Of a stretch of 64,000 bases of DNA, positions 50,693-59,296 are shown one piece after another; the first letter of the stretch is position 1; every line of letters starts with the position of its first letter. The notes under the pieces were generated by a model. It did not search any database. It was not told the DNA's origin and saw only the letters and a program-made list of their open reading frames with translations. Source of the DNA: Stackebrandtia albiflava (GTDB lineage Bacteria; Actinomycetota; Actinomycetes; Mycobacteriales; Micromonosporaceae); NCBI RefSeq assembly GCF_007994225.1, contig NZ_VLLL01000005.1, positions 1,597,142 to 1,661,141 on the forward strand, read 5' to 3'. The position numbers and the translations under genes were made by a program.

Positions 50693-51181
50693 GTGGACTT
50701 CCGGGTGAGGCGTGCGACGACGTCCGACGTCGAGGCGGTCGCGGAGTTGCGTGCCGTGGTGATGCGGCCGGACCTGGAGCGACTGGGACGGTTCGACCCG
50801 CACCGCGTGCGACAACGGTTGCGTGACGGTTTCACCGCCGCACACACCTGGGTGCTGGAGGTCGACGACGCCCTCGCCGGGTGCGTCGCGCTGCGGCCGG
50901 CCGGAGACTTCCACCGGTTGGAACACTTCTACCTGGCTCCACGGGTCCAGGGCGCCGGAATCGGTGGGGCGGTGCTCCGGGGCCTGCTGAGGCGTTGCGA
51001 CCGCGACGGCACGGTCGTCCGGCTCGAGGTGTTGCGGGGCAGCCCGGCGCGCCGGCTGTACGAACGGCACGGGTTCCGGGTGGAGTACGAGGACGCGGTG
51101 GACGTGTCCATGGTGCGTGAACCGCGCGGCCGTGACGCCGCCGGTCTCCCGCCGCGGCGAGGTGATTCCACGCCCGGCTAG
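50693..51181 (+). CDS. GNAT family N-acetyltransferase
   Basis: About 162 aa. FRVRRATTSDVEAVAELRAVVM opens the fold, FYLAPRVQGAGIGGAVLRGLL (about 84-104) is the acetyl-CoA loop, and PARRLYERHGFRVE closes it. Three in-frame GTG codons occur at 50684, 50690 and 50693. TAGCGT (50680-50685) is 7 nt before the last, giving a leaderless start there; 50684 is the longest alternative. Converges with a small Cys protein gene. Substrate unknown. Confidence 0.88.
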   Translation: MDFRVRRATTSDVEAVAELRAVVMRPDLERLGRFDPHRVRQRLRDGFTAAHTWVLEVDDALAGCVALRPAGDFHRLEHFYLAPRVQGAGIGGAVLRGLLRRCDRDGTVVRLEVLRGSPARRLYERHGFRVEYEDAVDVSMVREPRGRDAAGLPPRRGDSTPG

Positions 51182-51369
51182 CGGGCGCCCTCGTCCCAGT
51201 CCAGGCCGAACAGTCCACGGTCGTCACATCGGCGGTCCGCGAACCGCCGTTTCTCGACGCGGTATGACGGGCACGGCCACCGGTGCCGACACGCGAGGCA
51301 ACTCCTCACCACCAGTCCCACGGCGTGGTGTATCGCCCGACCGGTGTCGAAACCGTTCACCCGTACCAT
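51178..51369 (-). CDS. Small Cys-rich hypothetical protein
   Basis: 63-aa candidate with CLACRHRWPCPSYR (about 24-37), a C-X2-C-X5-C pattern with WPCP that recurs in small actinobacterial proteins, plus RRFADRRCDDRGLFGLDWD. GGGAGGGG sits directly before ATG 51369; an in-frame GTG two codons later is also possible. The rest of the 362-bp gap 51182-51543 holds only the MFS promoter. Predicted metal binding is inference; the gene itself is uncertain. Confidence 0.42.
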   Translation of the reverse strand: MVRVNGFDTGRAIHHAVGLVVRSCLACRHRWPCPSYRVEKRRFADRRCDDRGLFGLDWDEGAR

Positions 51370-51543
51370 CCCCTCCCGTCGTCGGCCCGTCACCGGCCGT
51401 TCCCGCCGGACGGTATCCGACACGAGCCGGTTACCCTCCGGTAAGACGTCCATCCGACAGTTCCCGGCCACGACGGCGGTACCGGTGACGCCGGATGTCA
51501 GGGCACTATGCAGAACGGGCGGCGCCGCGTAGCATCCGCGTCC

Positions 51544-52914
51544 ATGACGGACAGGCTCCCCACCGGCACCCGGGCCGGGTACGCGATGGGATCCCTCGCG
51601 ACCGGTGCGTTCGGTACGGTCCCGGGGCTGCTGCTACTCCCCTATCTCACCGACGACCTCGGTGTCACCGCCGGTGTCGCCGGTCTCCTGGTGCTCGGGC
51701 CGAAGGCGTGGGACGTGCTGGTGAATCCGCTGGCGGGCCGGATGTCCGACCGGACGCAGAGCCGGTGGGGGCCTAGGCGGCCGTATCTGTTGTTCGGTGG
51801 AGTCGCGATGGCGGTGCTGTTCGCCGCCATCTTCGCCGCCCCGGTGTCCGGCCCGGCCGCCGCCGCGTGGTGCGCGACCGCGTTCCTGCTCACCGCGACG
51901 GCGTTCGCGTTCTTCCAGGTGCCGTATGTGGCCATGCCCGCCGAGATGACGAGGGACTACGGGGAACGCACCCGGTTGATGACGTGGCGCGTCGCCGTGC
52001 TCGCCGTGGCGATCCTGGTGTCCGGTGCGGTGGCGCCGATGGTGGTGACCTGGGGTGGCGACGGCCTGGCGGGGCACCGCTGGATGGGCGGTTTCGTGGC
52101 GCTGCTGATCGCGGTGGGCGCGGTCGGCGCGTTCCTCGGCACCCGCGCGGCGTCCTCGGCGTCCTCGGTCCAGAGTGAGCCCTCGTTGCGCGCGCAACTG
52201 TCCGTAGCGGCCGCCAACGGCCCCTTCCGGGTGCTGCTGGTCGTTTTCGTGGTGCAGACGGTCGGCATCGCCACGATGCTGGCCGGGGTCAACTACCTCG
52301 CCGAGCACGTCCTCCGCCGCCCGGACGACGGCCCGACGTTCCTGTTCGCGTGTTTCGTGGGTCCGGCGATCCTGGTCATGCCGCTGTGGACGCGACTGGG
52401 GCGGCGGCTCGGGAAGCGACGTGCCCTGGTGGTCGCGTCCGGTCTGCTGACCGCCGGTGCTCTCGCCATGTCCGCCGCGGGGTCGGTGCCGCCCGCCGTC
52501 GTCTACCTGACGGTGACGCTGGCCGGGGTGGGGTACGCGGGCCAGCAGGTGTTCGCGCTGGCGATGCTCCCCGACTGCATCGCCTACGACGACGCACGCA
52601 CCGGCCGGCGGCAGGCGGGCGTGTTCACCGGCCTGTGGACCGCCGGCGAGACCCTGGGACTGGCGTTGGGCCCCGGTGTGTTCGCGCTCGTCCTGGCCGT
52701 CGGTGACTACCGGTCGGCGACGAGCGGGGTCGAGGTCGTCCAGCCCGACTCGGCGCGGACGGCGATCCTGCTCGGCTTCACCGTGGTACCCGCCCTGCTG
52801 ATCGGCCCGGTGACGGCGTTGTTGTCGCGGTACCGGCTGACGGAGGCGGCACTGGCCGAGGCACTGCGCGAGACCACCGGTCACGCCGCCCCGCAGGCGG
52901 AACGGCTCGGCTAG
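51544..52914 (+). CDS. MFS transporter (GPH-like)
   Basis: 456-aa transporter with twelve predicted helices. GYAMGSLATGAFGTVPGLLLLPYL, then VNPLAGRMSDRTQSRWGPRRPY (GPH/MFS loop 2-3 motif) and WTRLGRRLGKRRALV identify it as a glycoside-pentoside-hexuronide-type symporter. ATG 51544 has TAGCAT at 8 nt upstream and no Shine-Dalgarno, so the frame start at 51508 is rejected. First gene of an operon with a PLP decarboxylase and endonuclease V. Substrate unknown. Confidence 0.92.
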   Translation: MTDRLPTGTRAGYAMGSLATGAFGTVPGLLLLPYLTDDLGVTAGVAGLLVLGPKAWDVLVNPLAGRMSDRTQSRWGPRRPYLLFGGVAMAVLFAAIFAAPVSGPAAAAWCATAFLLTATAFAFFQVPYVAMPAEMTRDYGERTRLMTWRVAVLAVAILVSGAVAPMVVTWGGDGLAGHRWMGGFVALLIAVGAVGAFLGTRAASSASSVQSEPSLRAQLSVAAANGPFRVLLVVFVVQTVGIATMLAGVNYLAEHVLRRPDDGPTFLFACFVGPAILVMPLWTRLGRRLGKRRALVVASGLLTAGALAMSAAGSVPPAVVYLTVTLAGVGYAGQQVFALAMLPDCIAYDDARTGRRQAGVFTGLWTAGETLGLALGPGVFALVLAVGDYRSATSGVEVVQPDSARTAILLGFTVVPALLIGPVTALLSRYRLTEAALAEALRETTGHAAPQAERLG

Positions 52915-52924
52915 GTTTGGGCGG

Positions 52925-54379
52925 GTGATCAACGCCCTCCCCGACCACGGTGTCCCCGCCGACCGGATCCTCGCCGAGCTCTCGGCACTTCGTGAACTGG
53001 ACCTGCCGACCCACGGCGGCACGCTGTTCAGCTACGTCTACGATTCCGGCCTGCCGGACCTGGACGCGCTCACCCGCTCGGCGCACGCGTTGTCGTCCCA
53101 CGTCAACGGACTGGACCCGACCGCCTTCCCGTCGCTGCTGGCGACCGAGAACGCGCTGGTGTCGGCGGCGGCCCGCCTACTCGGCGGCGGTGTCCCCACC
53201 GTCGTGGGGAACGTGACGAGCGGGGGCACCGAGTCGTTGATCCTGGCGGTCAAGGCCGCCAGAGACTCCCGGCCCGAGGTCGCACAGCCCCGGATGGCGG
53301 TGCCCATGACCGGGCACGCGGCGTTCGCGAAGGCCGGGCACTACCTGGGGGTGGCGCTGGACTCCGTGCCGGTCGACCCGCAGACGTTGGCCGCCGACGC
53401 CGACGCGATGGCGGCCGCCGTCACCCCGGACACGATCCTGATCGCCGCCTCGGCACCGTCCTACGCGCACGGTGTGGTGGACCCGGTCACCGACATCGCG
53501 GCGGCGGCGGCCGAACGCGGGGTGCGCTGCCACGTGGACGCCTGTTTCGGGGGGTGGGTCCTGCCGTACCTGCGCCGGCTGGGGGTCCCGGTGCCGCCGT
53601 TCGACTTCTCGGTCCCCGGCGTCACCAGCCTGTCGGTGGACCTGCACAAGTACGCCTACTGTCCCAAGGGCGTGTCGGTGCTGCTGCACCGGGACGACCG
53701 GCTCCGGCTGCCGCAGTACTTCGGATACGCCGACTGGCCCGGCTACACGATGGTGAACTCCGGGGTGGCGTCGACCCGGTCCGGCGGCCCCATCGCCGCG
53801 GCGGTCGCGGCGATGCGCCACATCGGCGACGACGGATACCTGCGCCTGGCGGAACGCACCCGCGAGGCCGTGGCGGTGCTCGCCTCCGACGTGGCGGCGG
53901 TGGAGGGCCTGCGGCTGATCGTGCCCGCCGGGAACACGGTCGTGTGCTTCACCTCCGACGACCCCGGGCTGGACCTGTTCGTGCTCGCCGACGCGCTCGC
54001 CTCGCGCGGTTGGCACACGCAGCCGCAGTTGCCGTTCGGCGCGATGCCCGCCGGGGTCCACATGACGGTCACGGCCGCGGTCGCCGACCGGGTCGACGAG
54101 TTCGCGCCGGTGCTGGCCGAGGCCGTCGCGGCCACCCGGGAGGCGGGGCCGGTGCCGCTGCCCGACGAGCTCAAGGCGCTGGTGTCGCAATCGCCGCCGG
54201 AACACCTGACACCGGAGCTGATCGCGGAACTCGCCGATCGACTGGGACTCGGCGGCGGCGAACCGGTCACCGGCCGGATGGCGGTGGTGAACTCACTACT
54301 GGCGATGGCTCCGGCGCGGACCCGGGAACGCCTGCTGGTCGAGTTCGTCAGTCTGCTGCAACGACCGGCGCCGGCATGA
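52925..54379 (+). CDS. PLP-dependent decarboxylase/aminotransferase-like enzyme (S1P-lyase group)
   Basis: 484-aa fold-type I PLP enzyme of the group-II decarboxylase/sphingosine-phosphate-lyase type. GNVTSGGTESLILAVKAARD (PLP phosphate loop), His131, HVDACFGGW (Asp205) and SVDLHKYAYCPKG with Lys242 are all present. TAGGTT, which contains the MFS stop codon, lies 7 nt before the GTG start, so a second leaderless transcript may begin there. Substrate unknown: amino acid decarboxylation or phosphate-lipid cleavage are options. Confidence 0.9.
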   Translation: MINALPDHGVPADRILAELSALRELDLPTHGGTLFSYVYDSGLPDLDALTRSAHALSSHVNGLDPTAFPSLLATENALVSAAARLLGGGVPTVVGNVTSGGTESLILAVKAARDSRPEVAQPRMAVPMTGHAAFAKAGHYLGVALDSVPVDPQTLAADADAMAAAVTPDTILIAASAPSYAHGVVDPVTDIAAAAAERGVRCHVDACFGGWVLPYLRRLGVPVPPFDFSVPGVTSLSVDLHKYAYCPKGVSVLLHRDDRLRLPQYFGYADWPGYTMVNSGVASTRSGGPIAAAVAAMRHIGDDGYLRLAERTREAVAVLASDVAAVEGLRLIVPAGNTVVCFTSDDPGLDLFVLADALASRGWHTQPQLPFGAMPAGVHMTVTAAVADRVDEFAPVLAEAVAATREAGPVPLPDELKALVSQSPPEHLTPELIAELADRLGLGGGEPVTGRMAVVNSLLAMAPARTRERLLVEFVSLLQRPAPA

Positions 54380-55059
54380 CCGGGTCGATCGCCGACACCG
54401 TCCCGGTCGACGCGGCGCACGCCGAACGCCTGCAACTGCGGTGGCGGGAGCTGGTCGCTCCGGGCGAGGGGCGACTCGCCCCCGAGACCGCCACCGGCGT
54501 CGACATCGGATACCACCCGGCGTCGGACCGGTTGGTGGCGGCCGCGGTCACCATCCGCCTCACCGATCTGTCCACCGTGGAGACGGCCGTGACGTCCGGC
54601 CGGGCGGAGTTCGACTACTCGCCCGGTCTGCTGGGCTTCCGTGAGGTGCCCGTGCTCGTGCGGTTGCTGGACCGGTTGCGTCACCGGCCCGAGGTCCTCG
54701 TCTGCGACGGACACGGGATCGCGCACCCCCGGCGATTCGGGATGGCCAGTCACCTCGGGGTCGCCACGGGCATCCCGTCGATCGGGGTGGCGAAGAACCC
54801 TCCGGCGTTCCACGTCGGGGAGCCCGGCCCCACACGCGGTGACCGCACCGAGATGCGGCACGACGCAGAGGTCGTCGGCCACGTACTGCGGACCAGGACG
54901 GCGGTCAAGCCGGTGTACGTGTCACCGGGACACCGCATCGGCCTCGACGAGTCCTGCGAACTGGTCCTGGCACTCACTCCCGCGTTCCGCCTGCCCGAGA
55001 CGACCCGGCGCAGCGACCGGCTGGGGCGGGACACCCTGCGGCGCCTCGACACCACGTGA
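54376..55059 (+). CDS. nfi: Endonuclease V
   Basis: 227-aa endonuclease V, which nicks DNA or RNA 3' of deaminated adenine (inosine). The active site is complete: Asp43 (GVDIGY), Glu90 (LLGFREVPVL) and Asp111 (VCDGHGIAHPRRFG), matching E. coli numbering. GIPSIGVAKNPPAF is a conserved later motif. The ATG overlaps the upstream stop by 4 nt. Last gene of the MFS-decarboxylase operon. Confidence 0.95.
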   Translation: MTGSIADTVPVDAAHAERLQLRWRELVAPGEGRLAPETATGVDIGYHPASDRLVAAAVTIRLTDLSTVETAVTSGRAEFDYSPGLLGFREVPVLVRLLDRLRHRPEVLVCDGHGIAHPRRFGMASHLGVATGIPSIGVAKNPPAFHVGEPGPTRGDRTEMRHDAEVVGHVLRTRTAVKPVYVSPGHRIGLDESCELVLALTPAFRLPETTRRSDRLGRDTLRRLDTT

Positions 55060-55126
55060 CGACGCGGAACACCGGCGCGCGAATCCGCCGAACCGACCGC
55101 ATCCGTCCTTTCGGGAGGTTAGCGTC

Positions 55127-55537
55127 ATGGCGGACCGGACACGGTGTCCGGTCGTGTGGAGGGGGGACACCGTGTCGGCACACCGGATCCGGATCGCGGC
55201 CGTGACCGCGGCGGCGGGTATGGCGATCCTGGCGGGAGCGGAGGCCGCCGCCGCGACCGAGACCACCACGGCGACCGAGGCCGCCGAATCCTGCCCGCAG
55301 GGCTGGTTCTGCGGCTACGACGAGGTCGGCTACCAGGGCGAATGGTTCGGAGGCGCGGAGACCGACGTGTGTTACACCCCCATGAACGGTGTGCGGTCGG
55401 TCGCCAACCGCATGGGCCGGGAGATCCGGTTCTACAGTGAACCGAACTGTCTCGGGGAGTTCTTCGACGTGCCGCATGAACACGGTGTCACCGGCACCGC
55501 CTTCCCCGTCGCCAGTGTGAGCACCGCCAGGTACTGA
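55127..55537 (+). CDS. Secreted peptidase inhibitor I36/beta-gamma-crystallin-like protein
   Basis: 136-aa exported protein. A hydrophobic signal core (AAVTAAAGMAILAGAEAAAA) precedes a domain SCPQGWFCGYDEVGYQGEWFGG with four to five Cys, of the I36 (SMPI-like) inhibitor family. GGGAGG lies 8 nt before ATG 55127. A second strong Shine-Dalgarno (55158-55166) serves GTG 55172, which would give a more usual short signal peptide. Either start leaves the mature domain unchanged. Probably inhibits extracellular metalloproteases. Confidence 0.86.
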   Translation: MADRTRCPVVWRGDTVSAHRIRIAAVTAAAGMAILAGAEAAAATETTTATEAAESCPQGWFCGYDEVGYQGEWFGGAETDVCYTPMNGVRSVANRMGREIRFYSEPNCLGEFFDVPHEHGVTGTAFPVASVSTARY

Positions 55538-55619
55538 CCGACACACCGAGACGTTCCGAATGCCCCGTACCGGGACGGTGCCGGCGTAACGTGCGGTCGG
55601 CCGATCCGAAGGGGCACCC

Positions 55620-55826
55620 ATGGCACGTCCGACCACGATCCACTGTCGCCGCCGCGCCGTCCTACGGGAAGCGGTGGGGGCACTCGGGCTGCTCGCGGTG
55701 GGCGACGCCGCGTCCGCGGCGCCCGGCGGCGACGGGCCCGGCCGGTGCCGGGCGTGGTGCCTGCGATACGCCGACGACTCCTGTCGCGGCGGTGACCGGC
55801 CGGCCTGTCCGTCCACGGCCGGGTGA
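55620..55826 (+). CDS. Small secreted Cys-containing protein
   Basis: 68-aa candidate with a basic N-terminus (HCRRRAVLREA), a hydrophobic core VGALGLLAVGDAASAA ending in a signal peptidase-like site, then a short Cys-rich tail (CRAWCLRY...CRGG...CPSTAG). AAGGGG precedes the ATG by 6 nt. It follows the I36-type gene and may be another secreted peptide. No family recognised. Confidence 0.55.
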   Translation: MARPTTIHCRRRAVLREAVGALGLLAVGDAASAAPGGDGPGRCRAWCLRYADDSCRGGDRPACPSTAG

Positions 55827-55862
55827 ACACCGATGGGCCGCGCGCTCGGGGACAATGACCGG

Positions 55863-56801
55863 ATGAGACTGGTGACCCTGGCCGACATCGAACGTGCCGC
55901 CTCGGCGGTGGCCGAGGTGGCGGTGCGGACCCCGCTGCTGCCCGCCGACTGGGCCGGACGCCTGCGACTGAAGCCGGAGAACCTGCAACCGGTGGGCGCG
56001 TTCAAGATCCGGGGAGCGGCCGCGGCGATCGCCGCGCTGCCGGAGTCGGCGCCGGGAGTCGTCACGCACTCCTCGGGCAACCACGGCCGTGCGCTCGGAC
56101 ACGTCGCCGCGTCACGCGGACTGCGTTGTGTCGTCGTCGTGCCCGACTCCGCGCCGAAGGTCAAGACCGACGCGATGCGGGCGACGGGTGCCGAGCTGGT
56201 GATCGTTCCCGGTTCCCAGCGGGAGAGCACGGCCGAACGGCTCCGTCACTCCGAGGGCCTGCTGCTGGTCCCGCCGTACGACCATCCCGACGTGATCGCC
56301 GGACAGGGGACGGTGGGGCTGGAGATCCTGTCCGAGGCCGAGGCCCCCGACACCGTGCTGGTCCCGGTGGGCGGCGGCGGACTGGCGTCGGGTGTGGGGG
56401 CGGCCGTGAAGGCGCTGTCGCCACGCACCCGCGTGATCGGCGTCGAACCCGAACTCGCCGCCGACGCTGCCGACAGCCTGCGCCAGGGCCACCGGGTGGT
56501 CTGGTCGACCGAGGCCACGTACCGGACGATCGCCGACGGCGCCCGCACCACGTTGTCCGAATTGACGTTCGCCCATCTCGACGCCTTCGTGGACGAGATC
56601 GTCACGGTCACCGAGGCCGAGATCAGGGCCGCGGTGGGCCTGCTGGCACGGCGCTCACGACTGGTGTCGGAACCCACCGGAGCGCTCACCACCGCCGCCC
56701 ATCTGAAGTACGGCGACTCCTGGGGCGACACGGTCGCCGTCGTGTCCGGTGGCAACGTGGAACCGACGCTGTTGGCCGAGCTCCTGATGGCGGCCACCTG
56801 A
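55863..56801 (+). CDS. Threonine/serine dehydratase
   Basis: 312-aa fold-type II PLP enzyme. Lys48 in PVGAFKIRGA binds PLP, and THSSGNHGRALGHVA and PVGGGGLASGVGAAV (about 172-186) are the phosphate and pyridine loops. It dehydrates threonine or serine to a keto acid plus ammonia; it lacks the regulatory C-terminal ACT domain of IlvA, so it is a catabolic or racemase-like type. GACAAT lies 6 nt before ATG 55863, which is preferred over the longer frame at 55833. Confidence 0.93.
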   Translation: MRLVTLADIERAASAVAEVAVRTPLLPADWAGRLRLKPENLQPVGAFKIRGAAAAIAALPESAPGVVTHSSGNHGRALGHVAASRGLRCVVVVPDSAPKVKTDAMRATGAELVIVPGSQRESTAERLRHSEGLLLVPPYDHPDVIAGQGTVGLEILSEAEAPDTVLVPVGGGGLASGVGAAVKALSPRTRVIGVEPELAADAADSLRQGHRVVWSTEATYRTIADGARTTLSELTFAHLDAFVDEIVTVTEAEIRAAVGLLARRSRLVSEPTGALTTAAHLKYGDSWGDTVAVVSGGNVEPTLLAELLMAAT

Positions 56802-56813
56802 CGGTCCGGGTGG

Positions 56814-57272
56814 TCACCCGGATTGTTCGGCGTCGCACAGTTCGTCGACCTGTGCCGTGCCCGCCTCGTCGAAGAACACCGCGACGCCGAGCTCACGGCA
56901 GGCGGGTAGATCGGTCTCGGTGAACCGCACCGCCCATTCCCGTCCGGGGCCGAAGCTGAGTTCGGGCGCGGCGAGCCGCGGCCCGGCGGCCGCACCCGCC
57001 GCCTCCGGCAGGCCGAACCTGGCCGGATCGGTGGCCACCGCCCGTCTGGTGGCGGCGTCGGCCGTCGCGAGGTGCTCCGGCAGGCGGGCGACGACCTCCG
57101 CGATGAACGCGGTGTCGACGTCGTCGGTCGAGTCGGGTTCCTCCAGCAGCAGACTCAGGACGATCCGTCCGTACGGTGGCTCCCCGGGAAGTGACGCACT
57201 CCAGCAGCGGACTCCCGGTGGTGCCGGCGCGGAACTCAACAACGCGACACCCGGAATCCGGAGCGATGACAT
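56814..57272 (-). CDS. Hypothetical protein
   Basis: 152-aa soluble acidic protein of no family I recognise. RLAAPELSFGPGREWAVRFTE and ACRELGVAVFFDEAG near the C-terminus look like a compact conserved domain. TACAAT (57279-57284) lies exactly 6 nt before ATG 57272, giving good leaderless support and ruling out the longer frame start at 57359. Converges with the threonine dehydratase gene. Confidence 0.75.
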   Translation of the reverse strand: MSSLRIPGVALLSSAPAPPGVRCWSASLPGEPPYGRIVLSLLLEEPDSTDDVDTAFIAEVVARLPEHLATADAATRRAVATDPARFGLPEAAGAAAGPRLAAPELSFGPGREWAVRFTETDLPACRELGVAVFFDEAGTAQVDELCDAEQSG

Positions 57273-57511
57273 TGCGAGATTGTATCGCCGCCGGCGACGG
57301 GGACGGTGTGAGCAGCCCGAACGTCCACGGGCGGCACTGCGCGAGTGTCGATGCCCCACCGGTCACGGTGGAGGCCGCCGGGATGGTCTGGGCACCACCA
57401 TCCGGAGGCGTCGACCGCTCCGCCGGGGGCGGGCACCGACCGTGGCGCCGGCGGTGCTTGCGAACTCCTCACCCGATCCAGTGACACGTCGACCGTGCGC
57501 GCCGACGTCGT

Positions 57512-57559
57512 AGTGGTCCGGTGGGAGGGAAACCACTCCGAAACTCCCACCGGACCACT
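57512..57559. terminator. Long hairpin behind the ESX-like operon
   Basis: A perfect 16-bp stem (57512-57527 with 57544-57559) and 16-nt loop follows the minus-strand Pro-rich gene stop at 57585. The rest of the gap 57273-57511 shows no gene or other structure to me. Most likely a rho-independent-like terminator without U tract. Confidence 0.7.
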
Positions 57560-57584
57560 CATCCTCGGAGTAACGGTGACCACG

Positions 57585-59285
57585 TCACCAACGGAAGCCG
57601 AACTCGTCGGCCTGCGGCTTGGGGCGGATGACCCCCGGGGTTGTCTTGGCGGTGTTCCAGGGGCCGCTCGGCAGCGCCTGGTCTCCGTCGGGTTTGTCGG
57701 CGCGGTGGGCGAGACGATCGATGTTCGCCGCCTCGTCGACGTCCTGCGACTCCGGCGCGGACAGGTCGGGAACCGCGGCGGCGGCGTGTTCCCGGTCGTC
57801 CCAGCCGGGACCGCCCGAGATGACCGCCGGCACGGTGTCGCCCTCGGCACGCCACACGTAGTCGCCGCCCTCGGGGACGTACCGTCCCTCCTGCTCCTTC
57901 TCGTCACGGCGTTTCGGCGCCGCCGGGGCGGCGGGCCCACCGAACGCCTGCCGCACTCCGGACACGACCGAACGGTTCAGCCGGTCGCCGCCGGAGTGGA
58001 GCTTGGAGCTGCGCATCCCGGGCCTGCGGGGCCTGCCTCCGACCACTCCGTTGCGCCCGATCAACGGCCGTGTGGAGCCGCTCCCGCTGCGGGGCGTGCC
58101 GTTGGCGCCGGCGCCGGGCGGCATACCGGGTCGGAGGCCCGTCGTGCCCGGGCCACCCGTCGCCGGCATTCCGGGACGCCAGCCTGGGCCGCCGGGGGCC
58201 GTCCCCGGACGCCAGCCGGGGCCCGTACCGGTGCCGGGCGGCCGGTTGCCGATCACGGGGCGAGTGACGCCCGTCCCGTTGTACCGGGACGGGTTGGTGG
58301 GGGCCATGCCGGTGGTGCCCGGCCGGGAACCGATTACCGGCCGCACCGTCGTCTGCGGCGGTCGCGGCGTCACGGGGCCGGTACCCGGCGGCTTCAGGCC
58401 GGGTGTCGGTTTGGGGAGCTGCGGGGTGGGCAGTCCGGTGCGCGGCGGCGGGACCGGCTTCGTGCCGGGCGGCACGTGGGGCGGCGGAGCGGGGGGCTTG
58501 AGTCCTCCCCACGGCGGGGGTGTCCCCGGCGGGATCGGCGGGATGCCCGGCGGTGGCGGCGTCGGGCCGGGCATCCCGGGTGACGGCAGGGGGCCCGGTG
58601 TCGTCGGGGGAGGCTGCGGCAACGGCGTCAACGGCGGTCCCTGCAGGTCCGGTCCGTCGGGTGAGAACCCGCCGTCCGTACCGGGAGAGAACGCACCGGA
58701 AGGCGGTGCCGCCCCGTTGGGATCGGTGACGGAACCGGTGGGGCCGGTGCCGGTGGGGCCGCCCGTCCCGGTCCGGTCGTCGCCGGGAAGGTCGACCGGC
58801 GGCATCGGGCGGTAGTCCGTGGGCGACTCCAGGAGGAGCCCCTGCGCGCCCACCGCCTGGGTGGTGGTCCACAGTGCGTCGGCGGCGATGTCGTAGGACC
58901 AGCGCTTCTGCTCCCACTCGTCCTTCGGGGTGCTCGCCTTCACCGCCTCCCACTGGCTCATCAACTCGGCGGCCTCGATCTTCGCCGAGTCCAACCCGTC
59001 GGCGACCTGTTGCCACAGCACGCTGTTGCCCTGCGCGGTCTCGGCGACGGTGCGCAGTTGCAGCGCCTGCGACTCCAGTTGAGACAGGTACGCCTCACTG
59101 CCGTCGCTGGTCCACGCACCGCGGGCGTCGGCCATCCGGGATTCGAGGACCCCGGCCTGTGTCGCCAACGCCGTCGCCACCTCGGCCCATCTCGCGGCCT
59201 CCTCGGCCAGGGTCTCGGGCCGGTCCTGGCTGAGCGCGGCGTGCAGCTGTCCCAGGGGACCGTCTTCGGGTTTCGACGTGGTCAT
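57585..59285 (-). CDS. PPE/WXG100-like Pro-rich ESX substrate
   Basis: 566-aa protein. Residues about 1-150 are helical and look like a WXG100/PPE-type domain (WTSDGSEAYLSQLESQALQL is the WXG turn). Residues about 160-460 are Pro/Gly-rich, with RP(V/L)IG(S/N/R) occurring three times. The C-terminus (about 480-566) is acidic and folded-looking, ending ADEFGFRW. No signal peptide, so export would be by a type VII system. AGGAGG lies before ATG 59285. Forms an operon with the WXG100-like gene 11 nt upstream. Confidence 0.85.
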   Translation of the reverse strand: MTTSKPEDGPLGQLHAALSQDRPETLAEEAARWAEVATALATQAGVLESRMADARGAWTSDGSEAYLSQLESQALQLRTVAETAQGNSVLWQQVADGLDSAKIEAAELMSQWEAVKASTPKDEWEQKRWSYDIAADALWTTTQAVGAQGLLLESPTDYRPMPPVDLPGDDRTGTGGPTGTGPTGSVTDPNGAAPPSGAFSPGTDGGFSPDGPDLQGPPLTPLPQPPPTTPGPLPSPGMPGPTPPPPGIPPIPPGTPPPWGGLKPPAPPPHVPPGTKPVPPPRTGLPTPQLPKPTPGLKPPGTGPVTPRPPQTTVRPVIGSRPGTTGMAPTNPSRYNGTGVTRPVIGNRPPGTGTGPGWRPGTAPGGPGWRPGMPATGGPGTTGLRPGMPPGAGANGTPRSGSGSTRPLIGRNGVVGGRPRRPGMRSSKLHSGGDRLNRSVVSGVRQAFGGPAAPAAPKRRDEKEQEGRYVPEGGDYVWRAEGDTVPAVISGGPGWDDREHAAAAVPDLSAPESQDVDEAANIDRLAHRADKPDGDQALPSGPWNTAKTTPGVIRPKPQADEFGFRW

Positions 59286-59296
59286 GGGGAGCCCTC

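Noticed and set aside
57345-58583. Plus-strand open frame across the intergenic gap and Pro-rich gene
   Set aside because: It is an antisense shadow of the Pro-rich gene and contains the long hairpin; no start signal or domain supports it.
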